Assembly (NCBI RefSeq): GCF_000266885.1
Contig: NC_018020.1
Span: 4,320,016-4,384,015 of the forward strand
Direction: 5' to 3'
DNA: 64,000 nucleotides
Source: Turneriella parva DSM 21527
GTDB taxonomy: Bacteria; Spirochaetota; Leptospiria; Turneriellales; Turneriellaceae
A model generated the notes under the pieces. That model saw only the letters and a program-made list of their open reading frames with translations. It was not told where the DNA came from and did not search any database. Made by a program: the position numbers and the translations under genes. Each line of letters starts with the position of its first letter. The stretch's first letter is position 1. Positions 42,480 to 49,642 of this stretch are shown here, piece after piece.

Positions 42480-42979
42480 ATGTTTAACAACCGGAATGCG
42501 TATTTGAAACCTACTGCGACCGACGTGCCCGTCGGATAGCGATAGTTTTCGGCATTGTTATCCATGTATCTGAACTGGTAAAAGATGCGCCAGTTTTCTG
42601 AGAAGAAAAAGTCCATACCAGCGGCGAAGTGGTAGGCATAGGTTTTGGGCAACCACGGCATTATACCGCCGCCGACAAAAAGACTCATTTTGTCGGTACG
42701 GATAAAGTGAAAGTAGCCAGAGAATGCCACGAAAAACAGGCGGTAGTTGTCACCGAGATAGCCTGCAGATGAAGTGCTGCCTGAGAAATATTCAGGGGCA
42801 ACAAAACCCTCGATTTCGGCGTCAAAGCGCTTGTTTGACGTAAAGAGACCGAACCCCATAAAGCTCGTCTCTTTAGAGTTCATATATTCAAACTTGCCGC
42901 CACCGAACTCGACAGCCGACAGCGCGCCGGCCCCGGTGATGAACAGCAGCAGAATCAACAGCTGGCTAAACTTTCGCAT
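42476..42979 (-). CDS. small outer-membrane barrel-like protein of the envelope operon
   Basis: A 167-aa protein with a signal peptide (1-22, ending LSAVE). The mature part has about eight amphipathic strands (KRFDAEIEGFVAPEYF, YRLFFVAFSGYFHFI, MSLFVGGGIMPWLP, WRIFYQFRYMDN, TSVAVGFKYAFRL), consistent with an eight-stranded OmpA/OmpW-sized barrel. Its start codon abuts the stop of the PorV-like gene upstream. Function unknown; by context it belongs to the same envelope assembly. Confidence 0.65.
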   Translation of the reverse strand: MRKFSQLLILLLFITGAGALSAVEFGGGKFEYMNSKETSFMGFGLFTSNKRFDAEIEGFVAPEYFSGSTSSAGYLGDNYRLFFVAFSGYFHFIRTDKMSLFVGGGIMPWLPKTYAYHFAAGMDFFFSENWRIFYQFRYMDNNAENYRYPTGTSVAVGFKYAFRLLNI

Positions 42980-44746
42980 TTATTTGAGCTCCTCAAGCAG
43001 CGCCTTGTGTTCTTTTTCAAACTGTGCGGTCGCGCGCTGAATAAACTGCAGCTCTTGCGCGTCACTGCCGACAACATCGCTCTGGGCAGAGATTCCCGTA
43101 CCACCGCGGCGGTAATACAGCGTCACGAGTTTCAGTTCGCCGTCGTTACCATCGATATAGAGTTTGTTGAAAACGATCAGATCGGCACCGAGCGCCTGCT
43201 GCATACGTTTCAGGTAAACACTCTCGAGTTCGCCATCGTTACGCTTGGGCGCAGCGAGCATTTTGTTCGCGTTGATGAGCCGCCCTGCTCCGCCTTTGTT
43301 GACTTCGATGAGAAAGTTACCCCGCAGCTTTTCTTTCAGCGACGGATTCTTCACACGACCACTGACGACTTCGATGTCGACCGGGAATATGGCTACAATG
43401 TATTTGCCGACAATATTCTCAGGCTTTGGCCGCGGGGGAACTTTCGTGGGTTTTCCCGGAGTTGGTGCGGGCTCAGCAGGCTGATCGCTCGGCGCAACAT
43501 CGAGTGACGCGGTCTGTGTGCCCGTTGTCGCGGCGGCGAGCGATGCATCATAGCCGACCGTTTCGTTCGTGAGGCTCGTGACGCTGTCGGCGATAATTTC
43601 ACGCGGAGCCAGTTCGCGCGCAAAACGGTAGCGGTGTGTATAACGCTCTGTGAATTTGATCGGCGTCGCGCGGCCGTGTTCGTCGGTTTCGACGCTTTCG
43701 AATGAGTGGTGAAAGGCAAAACGATGGTACGTCGAATTTGGTTTGTTGAAGTTGACCCCGAACCCGTCGGGATACTCTTTTGCAGCGGCGTACTCGAAAG
43801 AGAGCTTCGAGCTCTGCACGGTTTCGCCGAAGCCAATACCCCAGTGAATTGATTTGAACGCCTCGCCGCTACCCGATTGGGTCACCCCACCACGCAGCGC
43901 CAGAAAATGCACCGGCCAGTATTCAAACCCATAACGCATGCGCGTCGGCGCGCTCATCGAATTTACGGCATCGACGTTCAGCATGAATTTGTAAGGGAAA
44001 TGCATGCTGACACCTGCATTGTATTCTTCGCGGTTTTCGCTGCGCGAGACTTCGTTATCGAGCTTTAACAACGGGTGCAGGTTACGCGCCGTAAAACCAC
44101 CCGAAAGGCGCGGCATCCAACGGAGTGATTCGCTGTAATGGGCCGGGTCAAACGTACCGAGCAGCGAGGCGTCGAAAAAGAGGCCTTTTTGCTGGCGGGC
44201 GTATGTCGCGCCTTGCGCAGCATCATTAAAATCAGCGCCGAACCATTTCATGGTGATACCGCCGTGCAGGCGGCGCTTTAATATCGGCGCGCCATAAGAG
44301 AGTGCGGTGATGTAAGAATACTTGTTGCGATCGGGCAGCACGTTCACGCCCTTTTCAACGTATTGATTATCTTGCGCGCGGTTGAAAACCCCGGTGACGC
44401 CTATCGTGCCATAGGGTAGCGGTAAAGCCGCCATGAATGAGTGGCCTGCAACGTCATTGGTCGCGCCGTGGTATGAGAGTGAGTACTCCGCATAGTGAAG
44501 CGTACTGAGCGCCGCAGGGTTGTAATAAAGAGCAGAAAGATCGTTCGCATTACCCGTCTGCGCCATGCCCATGCCGTATGAACGCACGCCCAAAGGCGTA
44601 TTCAGCGCCGATTCTGCCGAAAGCGTCGGCACCGAGGCACCATCAAATTTCGTCGCCAATGCCGGTGTTGTGGCCAGGACAGCAAGAAGCGCGGCAGCGA
44701 GCGCGCGAACCAGGGTGGCTGTTTTCAGCAATCTCTTCTGTATCAA
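42980..44746 (-). CDS. PorV/UPF0164-like barrel with C-terminal FlgO/CsgG-like domain
   Basis: A 588-aa protein, first of the seven-gene operon, from a TTG start with a GGAG site 6 nt upstream. The signal peptide covers 1-31. Residues 53-80 (VRSYGMGMAQTGNANDLSAL, YYNPAAL) are the FadL/PorV/UPF0164 signature. The barrel runs to about 370 and is followed by a Pro-rich linker (about 420-446). Residues 447-588 (KYIVAIFPVDIEV, RLINANKMLAA, ALGADLIVFNKLYIDG) resemble the nucleotide-less anticodon-binding-like fold of FlgO, CsgG and TolB-N. In family terms this would place a secretion- or ring-related domain in the periplasm, tethered to an outer-membrane barrel. The combination is new to me. Confidence 0.7.
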   Translation of the reverse strand: MIQKRLLKTATLVRALAAALLAVLATTPALATKFDGASVPTLSAESALNTPLGVRSYGMGMAQTGNANDLSALYYNPAALSTLHYAEYSLSYHGATNDVAGHSFMAALPLPYGTIGVTGVFNRAQDNQYVEKGVNVLPDRNKYSYITALSYGAPILKRRLHGGITMKWFGADFNDAAQGATYARQQKGLFFDASLLGTFDPAHYSESLRWMPRLSGGFTARNLHPLLKLDNEVSRSENREEYNAGVSMHFPYKFMLNVDAVNSMSAPTRMRYGFEYWPVHFLALRGGVTQSGSGEAFKSIHWGIGFGETVQSSKLSFEYAAAKEYPDGFGVNFNKPNSTYHRFAFHHSFESVETDEHGRATPIKFTERYTHRYRFARELAPREIIADSVTSLTNETVGYDASLAAATTGTQTASLDVAPSDQPAEPAPTPGKPTKVPPRPKPENIVGKYIVAIFPVDIEVVSGRVKNPSLKEKLRGNFLIEVNKGGAGRLINANKMLAAPKRNDGELESVYLKRMQQALGADLIVFNKLYIDGNDGELKLVTLYYRRGGTGISAQSDVVGSDAQELQFIQRATAQFEKEHKALLEELK

Positions 44747-44759
44747 AAATAGCTCCGGT

Positions 44760-44899
44760 GGGGTTGTCTAAAAAATCACGAACCGCGCTACACAAGCGCG
44801 GCGCTCAGGCGAAAACCGGCCTGAATAGGCCGATTCACGTGTATTTGTCGCAGACAAATGCAGCGTTTTCGACTGAGCGGTGGCATTTTAGACAACCCC
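44760..44899. repeat. 140-nt multibranched inverted-repeat element
   Basis: The outer 14-bp stem GGGGTTGTCTAAAA (44760-44773) / TTTTAGACAACCCC (44886-44899) is perfect. Inside are hairpin CCGCGC-N7-GCGCGG (44783-44801) and a second long stem, CGCTCAG-CGAAAAC (44802-44816) with GTTTTCG-CTGAG CG (44865-44879), with one mismatch. That stem encloses two perfect hairpins: CGGCCT-GAAT-AGGCCG (44817-44832) and ATTTGTC-GCA-GACAAAT (44843-44859). It lies in the divergent gap between the envelope operon (start 44746) and the barrel gene at 44989, ending 4 nt short of the operon's ribosome-binding site. It could be a structured 5' leader of the operon. Confidence 0.8.
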
Positions 44900-44988
44900 G
44901 AAACCGACGGTTTCATACCTAACGACGTTGCCGTCAATCAAAAAGACGTGCGCGCGCGTAGCAACGGACTTTTTTTTGGCCTTGAGGC

Positions 44989-46161
44989 ATGGCGAAAGAC
45001 TTTACCCCCTGCCCGACAGGCCGTCGCTGCCTGCAAGTGCTCCTGCTGAATCGTACCCTGCGCGTGCTGCTCGTCGCTTTTGCCTGCTCGGCACCTTTAG
45101 GCGCGCTCTATCAGGAATACCAGCTTGCGGGCAGCATCGCCGCAGCGCCCGGCTACAGCTTTGCAACAGCGCAATACCGACTTTATGCGAATGAAGTGCT
45201 CTACCGAAAAGATTTTCTCGCGTTTGAATATGACCTCGACTCGCTTTACGGTGACTATGCGTATGCCGTTTTTCGCAACCTGCGTCTGGGCGGCTTTGCG
45301 AAGGCTCACGTTTTCGATTACCAGAACCTGAACCATATCGTCGACGCCTCAACCGGCGCCGAAACAAAATCCGTTTCTTTGAACGCTCCCTTTTACCGCG
45401 GCGCAGTTTATGCCGAAGCGCGGTACCATGAGCTTTCGCTGCGTTATTCAGTCGGCGCGCAGCGCTACGAACTATCGCGCCGCGAGACAACGAACGCAGC
45501 ATTGCAGGTCGCTTCACCCGGCGCGTACCTTGTGCACCAGGTGAGTCTCGGGTATTTTCATCTCTCGGCGCCAAAACCTTACGCGATTCAGGGAGTTGCT
45601 GCATTTGCCAACATCGAGGCGCAGAAGCTGATTCAGGGTGATGTCTATGTCTGGCGCGTGAACGGCGCCGACCTCGGCAACGCCCGGCAAGAGGTCGTGG
45701 TCAACGAATTGATCGTTCGTGGCGGCGCGGCGCCCTGGGGCAACGCGGTTCGGCTCATGGCGATGGCGCGGGCAGGTGCGACCAATTTCGCGCTGCCGGG
45801 ACATGCTCAGGACATTATACAATCCTTCTCTGTCGGCGGGCCCGAAGCGCGCTACCGCCGCGTCGCGGGTTATTCGTTTTCTGAATTCAGGGCACCGGCT
45901 TTTTCACTGATCAACCTCGATGCAATCGTGCATGCAGCCGGCCCGCTCAACTTGTGGTTTGTCGCCGACGCTGCCGCGTTCGACCGCGAATACAACAGCA
46001 GCCGCTTTCACGCCGGCGCGGGCGTTGGCTTCATTATCGATCTGCCCGACGGCGTCGCGGGCAGCCGCAGCGCGGTTTTTTCCCGCATCGAAGCACCGTT
46101 CTTTGCGGCGGGTGGCAATCGTTTTCAGATTTTTCTCGGCATGAACGGGCAGGTATTCTGA
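44989..46161 (+). CDS. outer-membrane beta-barrel-like protein
   Basis: A 390-aa protein with an N-terminal export signal ([18 protein letters not shown], residues about 22-40). The mature sequence is aromatic- and Ala-rich with alternating strands ([79 protein letters not shown]). It ends in GMNGQVF with a terminal Phe. The start has no well-spaced ribosome-binding site, so a later start is possible. It is divergent from the envelope operon and separated from it by the 140-nt element. Its stop shares a base with the mqnC start (TGATG). Confidence 0.65.
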   Translation: MAKDFTPCPTGRRCLQVLLLNRTLRVLLVAFACSAPLGALYQEYQLAGSIAAAPGYSFATAQYRLYANEVLYRKDFLAFEYDLDSLYGDYAYAVFRNLRLGGFAKAHVFDYQNLNHIVDASTGAETKSVSLNAPFYRGAVYAEARYHELSLRYSVGAQRYELSRRETTNAALQVASPGAYLVHQVSLGYFHLSAPKPYAIQGVAAFANIEAQKLIQGDVYVWRVNGADLGNARQEVVVNELIVRGGAAPWGNAVRLMAMARAGATNFALPGHAQDIIQSFSVGGPEARYRRVAGYSFSEFRAPAFSLINLDAIVHAAGPLNLWFVADAAAFDREYNSSRFHAGAGVGFIIDLPDGVAGSRSAVFSRIEAPFFAAGGNRFQIFLGMNGQVF

Positions 46162-47246
46162 TGAGCGTAGAAACTGAGTCGCATACAATTCTCGATCGCG
46201 CGCTGTCGGGTGAGCGCCTGACAGAAGCAGATGCGCTGCATCTGTGGCGCCACGGTAATTTTCGCGACCTCGGCAGCGCCGCTGTCGAAATTCGCAACCG
46301 GCACAACCAAATCGACGAAGTTTCATATACTGCGTTTCGCGTCGTCAACTACACTAATTATTGCAATGTCGAATGCAGTTTCTGCTCGTTCATGGACGAA
46401 GTCGGTTCGGGCAAGGGATATAATCTTTCAGCCGACGAAATATTGCGCAAGGTCGATGAAGCGCTGCGGCTCGACTCACCGCAGCTTTTTCTTCAGGGGG
46501 GAGTTAACCCCGATCTGCCCATGAGCTATTACACAGACACGCTCGCTGCAGTGAAAGAGAAATTTCCCGAAGTGCATATTCGCGCCTTTTCACCTGTCGA
46601 AGTGCTCTATATGGAAAAGCTGACGGGCAAAAGCCTCGCTGAAGTTTTTGAAATTCTCAAATCTGCCGGCATGCACAGCTTTCCGGGGGCGGGTGCGGAA
46701 ATTCTGACCGACCGCATGCGCGACATTCTGTCGCCGAAAAAGGCTTCGACAGAAGAATGGCTGCGGGCGATGCGCACCGCGCAGCAAAACGGCCTCAAGA
46801 GTTCGACGAATATTGTCTGGGGCAGCGAAGAAACCGACGAAGAAATTATCGCGCACCTGGCGGCGCTGCGCCACCTGCAAGACACGACGCAGGGTGTGCT
46901 GTCATTTGTACCGTGGACTTTTCAGGCGCAGACCAAAAAGTTCAAATTACGCAAAGTTGCACCGCATGAATATCTCAAAATGGTGGCACTGAGCAGGCTG
47001 TTTCTCGACAACATTCAGCACATCGAAGTTTCGATCATGGTGGCGGGCAAACAGCTCGGCGAACTCGCACTGCATTTTGGCGCCGACGATATCAATTCAC
47101 CTGTGATCGAAGAAAATGTGCTGCGGTCGTTTGGTCTGAAGTCGGTCGAAGAATCGGTGCGCTTCATCGAAGAAGCCGGCTTCACTCCCGTCAGGCGCAG
47201 CTTTAACTATGTGCGTGGCGCCAAAACCGATCAGGGTCTGACGTAA
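46161..47246 (+). CDS. mqnC: cyclic dehypoxanthinyl futalosine synthase-like radical SAM enzyme
   Basis: A 361-aa radical SAM enzyme of the MqnC/MqnE/CofH group. The [4Fe-4S] cluster motif [10 protein letters not shown] lies near residue 70. The family motifs [15 protein letters not shown] and [12 protein letters not shown] match MqnC better than MqnE, and [12 protein letters not shown] follows. MqnC closes the ring of dehypoxanthine futalosine in menaquinone synthesis by the futalosine route used by Leptospira. The start is ATG 46161, which overlaps the upstream stop; the frame is open further upstream inside the barrel gene, but that is not coding. Other mqn genes are not in the window. Confidence 0.82.
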   Translation: MSVETESHTILDRALSGERLTEADALHLWRHGNFRDLGSAAVEIRNRHNQIDEVSYTAFRVVNYTNYCNVECSFCSFMDEVGSGKGYNLSADEILRKVDEALRLDSPQLFLQGGVNPDLPMSYYTDTLAAVKEKFPEVHIRAFSPVEVLYMEKLTGKSLAEVFEILKSAGMHSFPGAGAEILTDRMRDILSPKKASTEEWLRAMRTAQQNGLKSSTNIVWGSEETDEEIIAHLAALRHLQDTTQGVLSFVPWTFQAQTKKFKLRKVAPHEYLKMVALSRLFLDNIQHIEVSIMVAGKQLGELALHFGADDINSPVIEENVLRSFGLKSVEESVRFIEEAGFTPVRRSFNYVRGAKTDQGLT

Positions 47247-47294
47247 TAAGCCCGTTTGCATTGACAGCGCGTCTCTTTTACCCGGCTTCACGCC

Positions 47295-48086
47295 ATGCCA
47301 TATCAATACCTGAGCACAGAGAAAAAAACAGCAACGCTGAAGTCTGGCCAGACAGCGGAATATACGCTGGTGACTCTGAACTCCCCCCCGATGAACGCTC
47401 TGGCATCAGGTGTTTTTCATGACCTCGACAAACTGATCACTGAGCTCGAATCGGCCCGCACGCGACTGGCGATTATCACAGGCGCAGGCAAAGCTTTTGT
47501 CGCAGGCGCTGACATCAGCGAAATGCGCGGCATGAGCGTCGCGGCAGCAAAAGTTTACTCAGAACTCGGCCACCGCATCTTTTCACGTATGGAGGCATCA
47601 CCCGTTATTTTTATCGCTGCGGTAAACGGGTTTGCATTCGGCGGCGGGCTCGAACTCGCGATGGCGGCTGATATTCGTATCTTCGCAGACAGCGCGCAGG
47701 TTGGTCTGCCCGAGCCGACGCTCGGCCTTATACCCGGCTTTGGCGGCACGCAGCGCCTGCAGCGTCTGGTCGGATTAAGCAACGCTGCATACCTGTCGCT
47801 GACGTCAGAGCGAATCGGCGCAGACGACGCGCTGCGCATCGGTCTCGCGGCCAAGGTCAGCCCGCTCGCCAATTTGATCGCCGATGCCGAGGCCGTCGCG
47901 CTCAAGGTATTGACCTCTGGCCCGCAGGCTATCCGTATATTGAAGCACACGATCTTGAACGGCGGCGATAAGCCGATGCCACAGGCGCTCGAATTTGAAG
48001 CCGAGCAATTCTCACAGCTTTTCAGCGGCGCCGAGGCGCACGAAGGGCTGGCGGCGTTTCTTGAGAAGCGCCCGGCGAAGTTCTGA
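47295..48086 (+). CDS. enoyl-CoA hydratase/isomerase family protein
   Basis: A 263-aa crotonase-fold enzyme. AGKAFVAGADISEM (about 58-71) and NGFAFGGGLELAMAADIRI (about 112-130) form the CoA-binding and oxyanion site. Both catalytic Glu of hydratases are present: one in GGLELAMAA, the other in GLPEPTLGLIPGFGGTQRL (about 135-153). So hydration of 2-enoyl-CoA in fatty acid oxidation is likely, although related reactions cannot be excluded. The next gene starts 8 bp downstream. Confidence 0.88.
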   Translation: MPYQYLSTEKKTATLKSGQTAEYTLVTLNSPPMNALASGVFHDLDKLITELESARTRLAIITGAGKAFVAGADISEMRGMSVAAAKVYSELGHRIFSRMEASPVIFIAAVNGFAFGGGLELAMAADIRIFADSAQVGLPEPTLGLIPGFGGTQRLQRLVGLSNAAYLSLTSERIGADDALRIGLAAKVSPLANLIADAEAVALKVLTSGPQAIRILKHTILNGGDKPMPQALEFEAEQFSQLFSGAEAHEGLAAFLEKRPAKF

Positions 48087-48094
48087 GCAAAGCC

Positions 48095-48766
48095 ATGGCC
48101 TTCGGCAGAAAGAAAAAAGACAAGACCGAAGAGCCGGCCTCAGCGCTCGACGGGGCCACCTCTGACGAACTCTTTATCGTCGACCAGGTGCGTAAGGTTC
48201 AGGTCGACCGCCTCAGGCAGACTTACGACGATTACTTTAAAAACCCTGAATACACAAAAATTTCCAAATATTTTTTCGAGCAGATCTATGGTGCGGGCGA
48301 TAAAGCCAGCCGCGACGCAGCTTTCAACAAAATCTATGAAAAGCTCTCGGCAGCCGTGAACCCGAAACGCATCACCCGGGTCACGCAGCTCAAGCAGCTG
48401 AACGAACTTACCGACGAACTCGACCTCAGGGTGGCTCGCGAGTTCATTAAGTCTCATAAACGCCACGCGCTGACTCTCGAAGACTTTGAAGCCTGCTATC
48501 GCGCACTAAATAATAAAGAAGAAAGGGAATTGCAGCTGCAACTTCTGATGGAAACCACGCGCTTCTTTCACCGGCTGGCGCATGTGCCGCTTTTGGGTTT
48601 TGTCATCAAACCGACGCAATTCGCTGCACGCGCGCTCGGCGTCGAATACATCATGGAATTTTTTATGGAAGGTTACCGTTCTTTTAAGTCGGTGAAAAAT
48701 GCCGAGCCGTTCATGCAGGCGATCGAAGACCGCGAACGCGCTTACTTGAACCGCCTTCTGCCCTGA
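48095..48766 (+). CDS. conserved protein of unknown function
   Basis: A 223-aa, mostly helical cytoplasmic protein. The pattern YFFEQIYGAGDKASRDAAF (near residue 62) resembles a 'FF-x-x-x-IYG-x-x-D-x-x-x-RD' motif found in hypothetical proteins of several proteobacteria and spirochaetes. The C-terminal part (GFVIKPTQFAARALGVEYIMEFFMEGYRSF) is amphipathic and could bind a membrane or a partner. Basic N-terminus (GRKKKDKTEE). It is in an operon with the crotonase. No function can be inferred. Confidence 0.65.
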   Translation: MAFGRKKKDKTEEPASALDGATSDELFIVDQVRKVQVDRLRQTYDDYFKNPEYTKISKYFFEQIYGAGDKASRDAAFNKIYEKLSAAVNPKRITRVTQLKQLNELTDELDLRVAREFIKSHKRHALTLEDFEACYRALNNKEERELQLQLLMETTRFFHRLAHVPLLGFVIKPTQFAARALGVEYIMEFFMEGYRSFKSVKNAEPFMQAIEDRERAYLNRLLP

Positions 48767-48786
48767 TAAAAACAGCTTTTTGCCGC

Positions 48787-49641
48787 TCAGATATCTGAGA
48801 GAATCTTCAGAATCAGCGCACGATCGTTCTGTCGGGCTGAATTGCCTGAAAAGCCCGCGTGGCGCATCGATCTGTCGCCGAGCTGAAAGAGAGAATAATC
48901 GTCGCCGCCCTCTTCGGCTGCAATGAAATTCGCCTCGTGGTCGAGCACAAAGCCTGAGCCATCGAACAAAACACCGTCTTCGGTGCCACCGCGGTTGCAG
49001 TAGACGTATATCTGGCCATACGATTCTGAAAATGTCTGCAGCCTGCCCCGCCAGCGCTGCGTCGACGCAAAGGCATTCGAACCGCTTTCACCCCGGGCCG
49101 GCGATGCAGAAATGACAATGACAGCATCGGCTTCAGCGATCGATGCCGCGTAGGCGAGTTCGGCGTGCCACGCATCTTCGCAGATCAGCACGGCTGTTTT
49201 TCCCAGTTGGCCTTCGTATGTCGCGAAGGTCTTGCCCCGGTTGAAATAGCGGGCTTCATCGAACATGCCGTAGGTCGGTAAGAAAAGCTTGCGGTGAATG
49301 TGCTGAATCGCCCCGCCAGAGAGCACGACGGCAGCGTTGAAAATTTCACCGCGTTCGGCGAGGGGCAGTCCGATTACAAATTCTGTTTCTGCGGCAAGCC
49401 CGGTCGTCGCGAGCTCTGCGGCAAAAGCCGTAATTTCGCTCTCAGTCATTGCGCACTCAGCGACGAGGCTTTCGAGCAGATAGCCGCTGAGCGCAAGTTC
49501 GGGAAAGACAACCACATCGGGTGCCGCGTTCGCGTCGGCGAGCCGCGCTGCCCATTCAAGAATACGCCTGCGGTTTGCCGCCCCCTTGGCGATGAGCGGC
49601 GCAAAGTTACAACAAATGACGCGTTTATGTGCTGCGGGCAT
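48787..49641 (-). CDS. carbon-nitrogen hydrolase (nitrilase superfamily amidase)
   Basis: A 284-aa enzyme with the Glu-Lys-Cys triad: E in VVFPELALSGY (about 44-54), K in HRKLFLPTYG (near 113) and C in AVLICEDAWHA (near 150). YGMFDEARYF after the Lys resembles the glutaminase domain of NAD synthetase and related ammonia-releasing amidases. A stand-alone version may deaminate a small amide. The ATG at 49641 is chosen; a TTG at 49656 overlaps the stop of the gene upstream. Its stop region contains a 14-nt palindrome, CTCAGATATCTGAG. Confidence 0.85.
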   Translation of the reverse strand: MPAAHKRVICCNFAPLIAKGAANRRRILEWAARLADANAAPDVVVFPELALSGYLLESLVAECAMTESEITAFAAELATTGLAAETEFVIGLPLAERGEIFNAAVVLSGGAIQHIHRKLFLPTYGMFDEARYFNRGKTFATYEGQLGKTAVLICEDAWHAELAYAASIAEADAVIVISASPARGESGSNAFASTQRWRGRLQTFSESYGQIYVYCNRGGTEDGVLFDGSGFVLDHEANFIAAEEGGDDYSLFQLGDRSMRHAGFSGNSARQNDRALILKILSDI

Positions 49642-49642
49642 T

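Noticed and set aside
45954-46160. N-terminal extension of mqnC
   Set aside because: The extra residues are Arg-rich read-through of the barrel gene in another frame; the ATG at 46161 gives the family length.
48787-48800. 14-nt palindrome CTCAGATATCTGAG
   Set aside because: It lies at the end of the nitrilase-family gene, is short, and could arise by chance.
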